A DNA stretch of 64,000 bases, from NCBI GenBank assembly GCA_002049495.1, contig LLYS01000002.1:62001-126000 (forward strand), in the 5' to 3' direction. Under the pieces are notes generated by a model. That model saw only the letters and a list, made by a program, of their open reading frames with translations. It was not told the DNA's origin and made no database searches. This document shows positions 16,543 through 26,906 of the stretch, one piece after another (positions within the stretch are counted from its first letter, which is position 1; every line of letters begins with the position of its first letter). The position numbers were made by a program, and so were the translations under genes. This DNA is from Epsilonproteobacteria bacterium tcs-49. Its GTDB lineage: Bacteria; Campylobacterota; Campylobacteria; Campylobacterales; Sulfurovaceae.

Positions 16543-16562
16543 TTCCTTGTCAAAGGATATAT

Positions 16563-17144
16563 TTGCTTATACGAAAACTCTTCAAATTTGAAAACGCCCA
16601 TATCGTTCGCGGGTGTTCCACAAAGCGTTGCAGCCAGAATCTTCACGGACACAGTTACAAAGTCGAAGTCATTTTGCAATCAAACTTTCTCGATGACGGG
16701 GATATGGTGTATGATTTTGGATTGATGAAACTGCATATCAAAGACGTGATCGATAGTTTCGACCACGCAATCACCCTGTGCAGCGGCGATGAAAAGAGTT
16801 ATCTGCATGATATGAAAAAGCACTCAAAACGCTGGATAGAACTTCCTGTTAGCCCCTCCGCGGAGCAGTTTAGCAGGGTGTTCTTCCTTTTGATCGAGCG
16901 CATTATCGCCCAGACGGAGATGCGAAATAACGAAAAAGAGGTGATCCTGCACAGCGTGATCGTCCATGAAACGGAGACGGGGTACGCCCAGTGCTTTCAA
17001 GCGGATGCGCACAGTGAGCTGATGGGTGGGATCGAGATAGAAAAGATCGTTTTTTCGCCGCAGGTACAGCGGGAGTGGAGCGATCCCAAACTCTTTGATA
17101 AAATAGTGGCGAAAGAGCGTTTTATCAATCCCAAAGAGGTGTGA
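16563..17144 (+). CDS. queD: 6-carboxy-5,6,7,8-tetrahydropterin synthase (QueD/PTPS family)
   Basis: Enzyme of queuosine/7-deazaguanine synthesis, 193 residues, longer than the 120-residue E. coli QueD. Zinc ligands are in FENAHIVRG (His) and LHGHSYKVEV (two His); the catalytic cysteine is in the CSTKRCSQN segment and the pterin-anchoring glutamate in VHETETGYAQC. The FDHAITL segment corresponds to the family's catalytic histidine region. The only suitable start is TTG 16563, placed five bases after AAGGA; no ATG or GTG precedes the conserved region. It follows petC and a hairpin and leads into the response-regulator-like gene. Confidence 0.88.
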   Translation: MLIRKLFKFENAHIVRGCSTKRCSQNLHGHSYKVEVILQSNFLDDGDMVYDFGLMKLHIKDVIDSFDHAITLCSGDEKSYLHDMKKHSKRWIELPVSPSAEQFSRVFFLLIERIIAQTEMRNNEKEVILHSVIVHETETGYAQCFQADAHSELMGGIEIEKIVFSPQVQREWSDPKLFDKIVAKERFINPKEV

Positions 17145-17146
17145 AG

Positions 17147-18007
17147 ATGAATATTGTTATCGCCGCTACCCACGACAGCGTAGTGAAAAATATAATCAAA
17201 GAGTATTTGAGTGAATTTTACCACCTGATTTTTACCGAAGATATCGCCTCTACCATGCCCGAAGAGGGGTTGGACGAATCCACTTTCGTCGCCCTGATCG
17301 ATACGCGCATTCCCAAAGTGGAGCGGATGATAGGAAAGATAAAGAGCGATTTTTCCATCCCCGTTATCCTGATTTTGGAGGATGAAAGCGGTATCAAGAA
17401 GTTTCTTTCACTGGGTTTTGACGATTTTATGATTCTCCCCCTTGTCAAGGAGGAGCTGCTTTTCCGCGTTCAGAAGGAGGTGCAGGTTACCCAGCTGATC
17501 AAAGATCACGAAAGCAAGGAGCAGCGGCTGCTGCGGATCGCCACCAAAGACAGCGTCACCAACCTCTATAACAGGATGTATCTGGACAACTTTTTAAACC
17601 TGCAGATTGAAAAGATGCAAAAGGGCCACCTCAACGTTTCGGTGATCTACGTCAAGATCGATCGCATGGAACATATCGCTTTGAACCACTCTTTGGAGGT
17701 GGAACAGAAGGTGATCCGGGACTTTGGCCGCTTACTGCAGAAAAAAGCGCACCGGGGCGATCTTGTGGGGCGCATCACCGGGGGGAATTATCTGATCATC
17801 TGCCCCAAGGTCTCTTCGCAAACGGCAAAGATCCTTATTTCCCAGCTGCAAGAAGCGCTGCGCAAAGTAACTTTCGCGGGATTGAGCGTAACGGCGAGTT
17901 TCGTATTGACCAAGCTGGAAAAAAGGGATTCCAAGGAGGCGGTTTATCGGCGCATATTTAAAAAGATGCAGGGAGCCGGACATATCAACGCCGTAGAGTA
18001 TGTTTAA
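17147..18007 (+). CDS. Receiver-like protein with degenerate GGDEF domain
   Basis: 286 residues. The first 120 look like a CheY-type receiver with D52 (ALIDTR) at the phosphorylation position, but the conserved lysine before the last strand is replaced (MILPLVK). The second half has the DSVTNLYNRMYLDNFL start of a GGDEF domain, while the active-site loop reads GGNYL instead of GG(D/E)EF and the I-site RxxD is HRGD. It is therefore expected to be inactive as a diguanylate cyclase and may bind a nucleotide or protein instead. I prefer ATG 17147 because GAGG stands seven bases before it; GTG 17141 overlapping the queD stop is the alternative. Confidence 0.8.
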   Translation: MNIVIAATHDSVVKNIIKEYLSEFYHLIFTEDIASTMPEEGLDESTFVALIDTRIPKVERMIGKIKSDFSIPVILILEDESGIKKFLSLGFDDFMILPLVKEELLFRVQKEVQVTQLIKDHESKEQRLLRIATKDSVTNLYNRMYLDNFLNLQIEKMQKGHLNVSVIYVKIDRMEHIALNHSLEVEQKVIRDFGRLLQKKAHRGDLVGRITGGNYLIICPKVSSQTAKILISQLQEALRKVTFAGLSVTASFVLTKLEKRDSKEAVYRRIFKKMQGAGHINAVEYV

Positions 18008-18058
18008 TAACCGCTTCCATTAGCAAAATCCCTTCGATTTTTGATAAAATACCCTTTC

Positions 18059-18103
18059 AACTTTTTGCAAGACCATAATCTTGCTATGTTTTTGCAAAAA
18101 GTT
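18059..18103 (+). promoter_or_regulatory. Inverted-repeat leader upstream of alaS
   Basis: A perfect 12-base inverted repeat (18059-18070 and 18092-18103) flanks a 21-base interval, and a second repeat, GCAAGA at 18067-18072 with TCTTGC at 18079-18084, overlaps the first arm. The two hairpins cannot form together. The site lies between a TGATAAAAT -10-like sequence (18042-18050) and the alaS ATG at 18127. This fits an operator or an RNA switch; which one cannot be told. Confidence 0.45.
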
Positions 18104-18126
18104 AATTATGTTACAGGACGATTTAA

Positions 18127-20670
<2,544 letters not shown>

Positions 20671-21219
20671 ATGATACGGCTGTGCTCGGGCTCTGAGACC
20701 AGGGCAAACCTCCTCAAGGATTTCGGGGTAGCGTTTGAGCAGGCAGGGTGTGATTTCGATGAGGAGCGGTTGCCGCACATTACGCCCAAGCAGTTCGTTT
20801 ACGACGCGGCGCAGGGTAAATTCACGTGCTGCAAGCGCAAATACGGGTTGGAGCTGCCGCTACTTGCGGCGGATACGGTGGTTACCGCAGGCGGCCATCT
20901 GCTGCGCAAAGCCAAAGATGAAGAGGATGCGCGACATATTTTGCAGCTGCAAAGTGGCGGCGAAATCGCTATCATCACCGCCACCCTTTTACAAAGCAAA
21001 GCGCTGTTTCTCAGCGACATCTCCGCGACCTATTACCGCTTTGACACCTTTGACCCTCAGGATGTGGAGCGCTATCTGCAAAGCGGCCTTTGGCGGGGCA
21101 AAGCGGGGGCGTGCATGGTCGAAGGCTTTTGCAAAAAATATATCCGATCGGTCCGGGGGCTGCAAAGCAACGCCATGGGCCTTCCCGTCGAGAAGCTGAT
21201 CCCGTTTATAAAACAGTAG
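20671..21219 (+). CDS. maf: Maf-family nucleotide pyrophosphatase
   Basis: Hydrolyses non-canonical or specific nucleoside triphosphates to monophosphates; 182 residues. Features are the start IRLCSGSETRANLL (family S-x-S-x-x-R), LAADTVV with the catalytic aspartate, and the C-terminal GKAGACMVEG and SNAMGLPVEKL segments. ATG 20671 follows the alaS stop codon directly, so translation is probably coupled. The GSETRANLLK start varies slightly from the classic SxSPRR motif but fits the Campylobacterota branch. Confidence 0.9.
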   Translation: MIRLCSGSETRANLLKDFGVAFEQAGCDFDEERLPHITPKQFVYDAAQGKFTCCKRKYGLELPLLAADTVVTAGGHLLRKAKDEEDARHILQLQSGGEIAIITATLLQSKALFLSDISATYYRFDTFDPQDVERYLQSGLWRGKAGACMVEGFCKKYIRSVRGLQSNAMGLPVEKLIPFIKQ

Positions 21220-21228
21220 GAGCGATCC

Positions 21229-22338
21229 GTGTATGAAAAACAGCTGCAAGCGCTCAAGCGTGCCGGACGTTTGCGAAAACGCGATATCTTCAATACCAGC
21301 TACACCGATCTGGCATCCAACGATTACCTGGATTTGGCGGCAAATAAGAAGACGCTGGCCCAAACCTGCGAACTGCTGCACTCTTTAACTTACCACGCCC
21401 CCAAAGCTTCCCAGCTGGTCAACGGTTACCACCCGATCCATGAGGAGTTTGAAAGGGCACTTTGCTTTAAAAACGGCTTTGAAAAGGGGATGATCGTAGG
21501 CAGCGGCTATCTGGCGAATCTGGCGCTGCTGGAGAGTTTGGTGCGCAAAGAGGATACACTGCTTTTGGATGAAAAATACCATGCCAGTGGCGTCATGGCA
21601 AGCCGTCTGGCACAGGGGCGGGTGGAGTTTTTCAAACACAACGATTGTGCCGATTTAGAGAAGCGACTCAAAGCGGTACAAAAGGGGCGTAGAATTATCG
21701 CCGTGGAGGGGGTGTACTCCATGGACGGCGACGTGATGGAGAAGGCTATCTTTGCTTTGGCAGCGCGCTACGATGCGCTTTTGATCGTGGATGAAGCCCA
21801 CAGCAGCGGGGTCTTGGGCAGAAATTTAAACGGGGTGTTCGACCACTACGGTATCCGGCCCGAAGCCAACCATGTCAAGATGGGGACGCTGGGCAAAGCC
21901 TACGGCAGCTACGGGGCGTATATCCTGGCTTCGAAGCAGTTGATCGCCTATCTGGAAAACAGGGCGAAATCGGTCATCTATACCACCGCCCCCTCCCTGT
22001 TTGATACGGCACAGGGGTACTATAATTTCCACTATATCCAAAAAAACAGCAAAAAACTGCGGAAAAAACTGGATAAGAGGATGGCGTTTTTCGGTTCCCA
22101 AAGTTTGATCGTCCCGATTCCCTGCCGTGACAACCAAACCCTGCTCGCGCTGCAGGAAAAACTCAAAAGCGAGGGGATCATCGTAGGCGCCATACGCAAG
22201 CCTACGGTAAAACACCCCATGATCCGTCTGATTCCGAAGCTGGGCGTTAAGATGAAGATCGTCAAAAAAGCGGTCGGGATCATAGAACAAAGCGATGAGC
22301 ACCTTTGCGGGGCGACCCCCCGCAAAAAGGAGAGATAG
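21229..22338 (+). CDS. bioF: 8-amino-7-oxononanoate synthase-like aminotransferase
   Basis: PLP-dependent fold-type I alpha-oxoamine synthase of 369 residues. It has LASNDYLDLA, the glycine-rich GSGYLANLALL, DEKYHASG, EGVYSMDGD, the PLP-binding aspartate in DEAHSSGVLG and the PLP lysine in MGTLGKAYGSYGAY. These match BioF, which joins pimeloyl thioester and alanine in biotin synthesis, though related alpha-oxoamine synthases share the motifs. No other bio gene is nearby. The start is GTG 21229 with AGGAG six bases before it. Packed between maf and the PBP gene. Confidence 0.87.
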   Translation: MYEKQLQALKRAGRLRKRDIFNTSYTDLASNDYLDLAANKKTLAQTCELLHSLTYHAPKASQLVNGYHPIHEEFERALCFKNGFEKGMIVGSGYLANLALLESLVRKEDTLLLDEKYHASGVMASRLAQGRVEFFKHNDCADLEKRLKAVQKGRRIIAVEGVYSMDGDVMEKAIFALAARYDALLIVDEAHSSGVLGRNLNGVFDHYGIRPEANHVKMGTLGKAYGSYGAYILASKQLIAYLENRAKSVIYTTAPSLFDTAQGYYNFHYIQKNSKKLRKKLDKRMAFFGSQSLIVPIPCRDNQTLLALQEKLKSEGIIVGAIRKPTVKHPMIRLIPKLGVKMKIVKKAVGIIEQSDEHLCGATPRKKER

Positions 22339-22341
22339 AAA

Positions 22342-24246
22342 ATGATAAAAATATTGATGGGGATAGCGCTTGTCCTGTTTTTGGGACTTGGCGGCTATCT
22401 GGTGCATCTGTATGATCAGATCCGTTTTGAAGTGGATAAAATTGTGCATTACGACCCTAAACTCACCACCACCATCTACGACCGCCACGGCGACCTGATC
22501 GCGAACCTGTTTAAAGAGCACCGTCTCTACGCACCTATCGAAGAGATCCCCGGACGCGTAGTCGAAGCACTCGTAGCGATCGAGGATACCAAATTTTACG
22601 AACACTCCGGCATCAACCTTGACGCGATTATCCGGGCTATCATCAAAGATATCCAGGCAGGCGCGTTTGTGGAGGGAGCCAGCACCCTGACCCAGCAGCT
22701 GGTCAAAACCAAGGTGCTCAGCCGCGAAAAGAAGATTATGCGCAAGATCAAAGAGGTATTGCTGGCTTTGCGGCTCGAAACCCTGCTGAGCAAAGACGAG
22801 ATTTTGGAGCGCTACCTCAACGAAGTCTATTTCGGGCACGGCTACTACGGGATCAAAACGGCGGCACGGGGATATTTCCGTAAAGCGCTTGACGAACTCA
22901 CCCTCAAAGAGATCGCCATGCTTGTCGGTTTGCCCCGGGCACCGAGCTACTACGATCCCACCAAACGCTACGATACCAATTTAAAGCGGGCCAACCGCGT
23001 CGTTTCGCGGATGAAGGAGCTTGGCTGGATCGATGAGCGCCAATATATGGCAAGCATTCAGGAATCTCCCAAGGTCTACGATGATACGCTTACGCAGAAT
23101 AAAGCCCCCTACGTGGTGGATGAAGTGCTGCGCAGGCTGGATTTGAAAGATATCAAAACCGCCGGGTACCGCATCCAGACTACGGTGGATCTCTATGCGC
23201 AGGATCTGGCGAGAGAGTCGCTGGATCACGCGTACAAGAAGATTTTGCAGCGCGACGTGAACGCTTCGCAGCTCAACGGGGCGATGGTGGTGACGCAAAA
23301 GGGTACCGGGGATATTTTGGCGATGGTCGGCGGCATCGATTATAAAAAGAGCAATTTCAACCGCGCAACCCAGTCGCTGCGCCAGCCCGGGTCGAGCTTT
23401 AAACCCTTTATCTACCAAACGGCCCTTGATCTGGGATATAACCCGGCGACCAAGCTCCACGACGTGGCCAGGACCTATGAGTACAAAAACGAGGATGAGA
23501 ACCTCACGTGGCAGCCGCAAAACTACGAGGAGGATTTTCTGGGGCTGATCCCGCTTAAAGAGGCGATGGTGCATTCGCGCAATCTGGCGACGATCAATCT
23601 GGTGCAAAGTATCGGCTTTAACAATATTTACAAAAAGTTGGGGGTATTTGATATCAAACTGCCCAAAAACCTCTCTCTGGCGCTGGGGAACGTGGGGGCT
23701 TCGCCCATGCAGATGGTGAAATTTTACTCCATCTTTACCAACTACGGGCAGATGATCGAACCGCGGCTGGTGACACAGGTGACCAAGCGGGGGGAAACCG
23801 TATACGCCAACGGGGTGCAAAAGCGCAACTTTACCTCCCCCGAGCAAGCTTTTTTGATGGTGGATATCCTGCGGGACGTGGTCAAACGGGGAACGGGCCG
23901 TCGGGTGCGCACTCCCGGGATCGAATTGGCGGGCAAAACGGGAACGACCAACGACAACGTCGATGCGTGGTTCTGCGGCTTTTCGCCGACGATGCAAAGC
24001 GTGGTGTGGTTCGGCCGCGACGACAACAAGCCCATGGGCAAGCGTGAGACCGGCGGGCGTACGGCGGGACCGGCATTTGCGTATTTTTACAAACACTATT
24101 TAAAAGAGCACCCCGAGATCCAGCGGACGTTTGAGAAGCCCAAAGGGGTGTATACGGGCAAAGTGGACGGCAAGGAGGTGTTTTTTACCAACATTTCCAA
24201 GCTCCCGGTGGAAAAAGAGAGTGTTGGGGAAGAGTTGATATTTTGA
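22342..24246 (+). CDS. mrcA: Class A penicillin-binding protein (PBP1A family)
   Basis: Bifunctional peptidoglycan synthase, 634 residues. One N-terminal membrane helix (about 4-25) is followed by the GT51 glycosyltransferase domain, with the EDTKFYEHSG catalytic motif near residue 81 and the STLTQQLVK and RKIKEVLLALRLE motifs. The transpeptidase domain has the serine motif SSFK near residue 352, the HSRN motif and KTGTT near residue 532. It is shorter than E. coli PBP1A and lacks the extra OB insert. It starts three bases after the bioF stop and lies in the long plus-strand run. Confidence 0.96.
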   Translation: MIKILMGIALVLFLGLGGYLVHLYDQIRFEVDKIVHYDPKLTTTIYDRHGDLIANLFKEHRLYAPIEEIPGRVVEALVAIEDTKFYEHSGINLDAIIRAIIKDIQAGAFVEGASTLTQQLVKTKVLSREKKIMRKIKEVLLALRLETLLSKDEILERYLNEVYFGHGYYGIKTAARGYFRKALDELTLKEIAMLVGLPRAPSYYDPTKRYDTNLKRANRVVSRMKELGWIDERQYMASIQESPKVYDDTLTQNKAPYVVDEVLRRLDLKDIKTAGYRIQTTVDLYAQDLARESLDHAYKKILQRDVNASQLNGAMVVTQKGTGDILAMVGGIDYKKSNFNRATQSLRQPGSSFKPFIYQTALDLGYNPATKLHDVARTYEYKNEDENLTWQPQNYEEDFLGLIPLKEAMVHSRNLATINLVQSIGFNNIYKKLGVFDIKLPKNLSLALGNVGASPMQMVKFYSIFTNYGQMIEPRLVTQVTKRGETVYANGVQKRNFTSPEQAFLMVDILRDVVKRGTGRRVRTPGIELAGKTGTTNDNVDAWFCGFSPTMQSVVWFGRDDNKPMGKRETGGRTAGPAFAYFYKHYLKEHPEIQRTFEKPKGVYTGKVDGKEVFFTNISKLPVEKESVGEELIF

Positions 24247-24252
24247 TATAAT
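24224..24252 (+). promoter_or_regulatory. Candidate internal promoter at the end of the PBP gene
   Basis: TTGGGG (24224-24229) and TATAAT (24247-24252) are separated by 17 bases. The site overlaps the last codons of the PBP gene and stands 60 bases before the next start codon (24312), so it may drive the 24312-panE-aroK group separately. Motif evidence only. Confidence 0.45.
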
Positions 24253-24311
24253 AAGGTATGAATATATGCCATGAACCGCAGAAAGACAACGGTTTCAAAA
24301 AAGGAGTTTCA

Positions 24312-24545
24312 ATGGCAAAAAAGACTAACGCACAGCGAATAGAAAAGATTTACGAAATGGCCAAAGCCCACTTCGGCGAGGTACGGTTCGTGGGGATCAA
24401 GTTCCACGACAAGATCGGTTGGGTCGCAAAGATCCAGTTTGACAATTACGACAGCCTGATCGAAGAGGGCGAGAGTGCCGAAGATGCGCTTCGCAGTTTA
24501 AAAAAGCGCGTGAAAAAGATCATCAACCGCTACAACAGAGTATAA
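24312..24545 (+). CDS. Small basic protein of unknown function
   Basis: 77 residues from ATG 24312, which has AAGGAG seven bases upstream; a longer reading from 24258 lacks a ribosome binding site and covers the promoter-like region. The sequence has FVGIKFHDKIGWVAKIQFDNYDSLIEEGESAEDALRSLKKR-like order: two strands, then an amphipathic helix ending in a strongly basic KKRVKK segment. It could bind nucleic acid, but nothing identifies it. Three bases separate it from panE. Confidence 0.78.
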   Translation: MAKKTNAQRIEKIYEMAKAHFGEVRFVGIKFHDKIGWVAKIQFDNYDSLIEEGESAEDALRSLKKRVKKIINRYNRV

Positions 24546-24548
24546 ACG

Positions 24549-25406
24549 GTGAAGATCGCCGTAGTCGGTTCCGGCGGAGTGGGCGGATATATCTACTTTG
24601 CCCTGCATAAGGCGGGCATGGAGGTAACGCTGCTGGCAACGCCGAAGAGTTGTGATATCCTGCAAAAGGATGGACTTACCCTCGTAACACCCGCAGAAAC
24701 AACAACGCTCACCCCAAACATCGCCACAGTTTTGACCCGGCCTTACGATCTGATCATCGTAGCGGTCAAAAGTTACGATTACGAAGCTATAATCCCGGGT
24801 ATAGCAAAAGGAATCGGTCCAGAGACTACGATTTTGCCCGTAAGCAACGGTTTGGATAACGGAAAAAAACTTGCAAAGCTGCTGGGCGTACCCTGCGAAG
24901 AGGGGGCGGTTTATATCGTGGCACACAAACAGGCCCCGGGGGTGATCGAGAAGCAAAACGATACGTTTTACCTGCTGCATACGGGCGATGAACGGATCAA
25001 AGCCGTTTTTGACCGGGCGGGGTTGAAAAATAAAAACGGTGCGGGTGTGGAGTTTTCCATCTTTAAAAAGTATCTTTTTATTGCCGCCTTTGCTTCGTTG
25101 ACCAGCTTTTACGGTTGCGATATGCCGACGGTGGCGACCGAGCATGAAAAGCTGCTGCGGGAAGTGTTGGCCGAAATCTGCGCGCTGCATCAAGGGTGCG
25201 GGCAGGAGCAGATTGATAAAACGGTAGCGCAGGCGAAAAAGCTTCCTTCGGGGGCAAAAACATCGATGCAGCGAGATTTTGAGCAGGGAGATAAAACGGA
25301 GCTCGAAGCGCTGTGCGGGTATGTGGCAAAGCAAAACCCCGAAGCGAGACAGATGCGCCGCATCTACGAGGCCCTATCGAAAAAAGGAGAGCAAAAGCAT
25401 GGCTGA
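24549..25406 (+). CDS. panE: 2-dehydropantoate 2-reductase
   Basis: NADPH-dependent ketopantoate reductase of the ApbA/PanE family, 285 residues, which makes pantoate for coenzyme A. The N-terminal Rossmann motif is GSGGVGGYIYFAL, followed by the IIVAVKSYD lysine segment (catalytic lysine family position) and SNGLDN; the C-terminal part has the MQRDFEQGDKTELEAL motif typical of the family. The start is GTG 24549. The end overlaps aroK by eight bases. Together with panD (1760) this supports de novo pantothenate synthesis. Confidence 0.9.
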   Translation: MKIAVVGSGGVGGYIYFALHKAGMEVTLLATPKSCDILQKDGLTLVTPAETTTLTPNIATVLTRPYDLIIVAVKSYDYEAIIPGIAKGIGPETTILPVSNGLDNGKKLAKLLGVPCEEGAVYIVAHKQAPGVIEKQNDTFYLLHTGDERIKAVFDRAGLKNKNGAGVEFSIFKKYLFIAAFASLTSFYGCDMPTVATEHEKLLREVLAEICALHQGCGQEQIDKTVAQAKKLPSGAKTSMQRDFEQGDKTELEALCGYVAKQNPEARQMRRIYEALSKKGEQKHG

Positions 25407-25905
25407 AAATATCGTACTGATCGGATTTATGGGGGTGGGCAAGGGCGCCATCGCCAGAGAGCTGGTCAGACAGACCGATCTGTTCGCACTGGATACGGAC
25501 GATCTGATCGAGAGTATGGAAAACAGAAAGATCAAAAAGATTTTCAAGGAGGAGGGGGAGGAGTATTTCCGAAAACTGGAACAAAAGTGCGCAAACTGGC
25601 TGTGTAAAAACGTCTCCTCCTCCATCATCTCCACCGGCGGCGGATTTTACAAGGTGGAAAATCTGGAAAAAATCGGTACAATTATACTTTTAGACGCGTC
25701 CTTTGATTGGATCTACAATCGGATCGTCAATGCGGAAAATGCACAAAAGAAGTTGAAGAAACGTCCGCTTTTCAATTCGTATGACCAGGCCAAAGCGCTG
25801 TACGATTCGCGCCAAAAGGCGTATAAAAAAGCGGCTAAAACGGTTATCGACGTGGAAAACAGCTCGCCGGAGGAAGCGGTCAAAACGATACTGAAAAGTT
25901 TATAA
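25399..25905 (+). CDS. aroK: Shikimate kinase with atypical P-loop
   Basis: 168 residues. Phosphorylates shikimate in aromatic amino acid synthesis. Shikimate-binding features are DTDD (D34), the FRKLE arginine (R58) and the STGGGF loop (G80-G82); the LID arginine is in KKRPLF. The P-loop reads GFMGVGKGA (residues 9-17): the Ser or Thr that normally follows the lysine and holds magnesium is glycine here. The rest is intact, so it may still be active. ATG 25399 overlaps the panE stop region; a longer reading upstream lies in another gene's frame and is rejected. Confidence 0.88.
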   Translation: MAENIVLIGFMGVGKGAIARELVRQTDLFALDTDDLIESMENRKIKKIFKEEGEEYFRKLEQKCANWLCKNVSSSIISTGGGFYKVENLEKIGTIILLDASFDWIYNRIVNAENAQKKLKKRPLFNSYDQAKALYDSRQKAYKKAAKTVIDVENSSPEEAVKTILKSL

Positions 25906-25921
25906 TACAAAAGGATCAACC

Positions 25922-26881
25922 ATGGTGCGAGGGGTTGCGGGTTTCTTGCTGGCTGTAGCGGTGCTGTGGGCGCAGAACGATTGCTCCCACTGTGATCGTA
26001 AATACGATAACGCGGCGTTTATGATCGGCAAGGACCGGGCGATCTCGGTGGGCGGCGATCGCGCTTTGATGATCAATAAGCCCGAAAACCTTTCGGTGAT
26101 CGCATACAACCGGTTTTTAAACCTTTATCTGATCCAAAGCAAAGACCGCAAAAACCTGGTGGAGTTCAAATACCCCTTTACGGAAAAGCAGATGACGCTG
26201 TTTAACGAAAAGGGGTTTAAGGATGTCGAGCTGATCAAACGCCAGTGCGGTTTGCGCAGTTTCGGCGAGATCGATCAAAAGGTGAAGGATTTCTCTATCC
26301 TCAGCGGGATGTGCTGCAAAAGCTTCGGCCTGGTTTCCACCAACGGCAAAGTGATCGATTCGGAGTATATCAAGGATTTTCTCAAACGGCAGGATGCACT
26401 GTACGGCGATATCGGGTTGCGCTTTGACGATAAGATGCGCGTGGAGTATATCGATCCCTATATCGCGCCGCAAATCGAAAAGGGAGCGAAGATTCAAGGT
26501 TTTGAAACCCTGCGGGATCTGGAGGACAGGATCCTTTTTGCCAAACCCGGCAGCAGCGTGAAGCTGCGCTATGAAGACAGCAGCGGTAAAATCCGTACCA
26601 CGCATTTCAGTGTGAAGCAGCGCTTTGGTGGAGGGATGGTCAGCGACAGCTTTTTGGAGCGTTTCGGGATCCTTTTTTCCGACGATCTGCGCATCGTTTG
26701 GATCAATCCCGAATCAAAGGCACGCAAAGCGGGGTTGAAAGTGGGGGATCTTTTGAAAAATATCGATCTGCACGAGGTATCTACCCCGGAGGAGGTAAAA
26801 ACCTTTTTAACGGATACGCCCAAAGATCGATACAACTATATGTGGGAGCGCAAAGGGTTTTATTTCTTTGTCGCCCTGTAA
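25922..26881 (+). CDS. Exported PDZ-domain protein
   Basis: 319 residues. A signal peptide (about 1-17, ending LWAQ) suggests a periplasmic location. The mature N-terminus has a CSHC pair and two more cysteines further on (GMCCKS). The C-terminal part (about 245-315) is a PDZ domain with RIVWINPESKARKAGLKVGDLLKNID, the GL-x-V-GD core. A middle region (about 165-235) may be a second, degenerate PDZ-like repeat (DKMRVEYIDPYIAP, GAKIQGFETLRDLED). No protease triad is visible. Known as a Campylobacterota conserved PDZ protein; client unknown. RBS AAAGGATC before ATG 25922. Confidence 0.85.
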   Translation: MVRGVAGFLLAVAVLWAQNDCSHCDRKYDNAAFMIGKDRAISVGGDRALMINKPENLSVIAYNRFLNLYLIQSKDRKNLVEFKYPFTEKQMTLFNEKGFKDVELIKRQCGLRSFGEIDQKVKDFSILSGMCCKSFGLVSTNGKVIDSEYIKDFLKRQDALYGDIGLRFDDKMRVEYIDPYIAPQIEKGAKIQGFETLRDLEDRILFAKPGSSVKLRYEDSSGKIRTTHFSVKQRFGGGMVSDSFLERFGILFSDDLRIVWINPESKARKAGLKVGDLLKNIDLHEVSTPEEVKTFLTDTPKDRYNYMWERKGFYFFVAL

Positions 26882-26906
26882 AACCTGAAAAACAAAAGGA
26901 GATACT

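Noticed and set aside
22981-24096. 371-codon minus-strand frame opposite the PBP gene
   Set aside because: The plus strand carries an intact penicillin-binding protein with all catalytic motifs; the reverse frame is a shadow.
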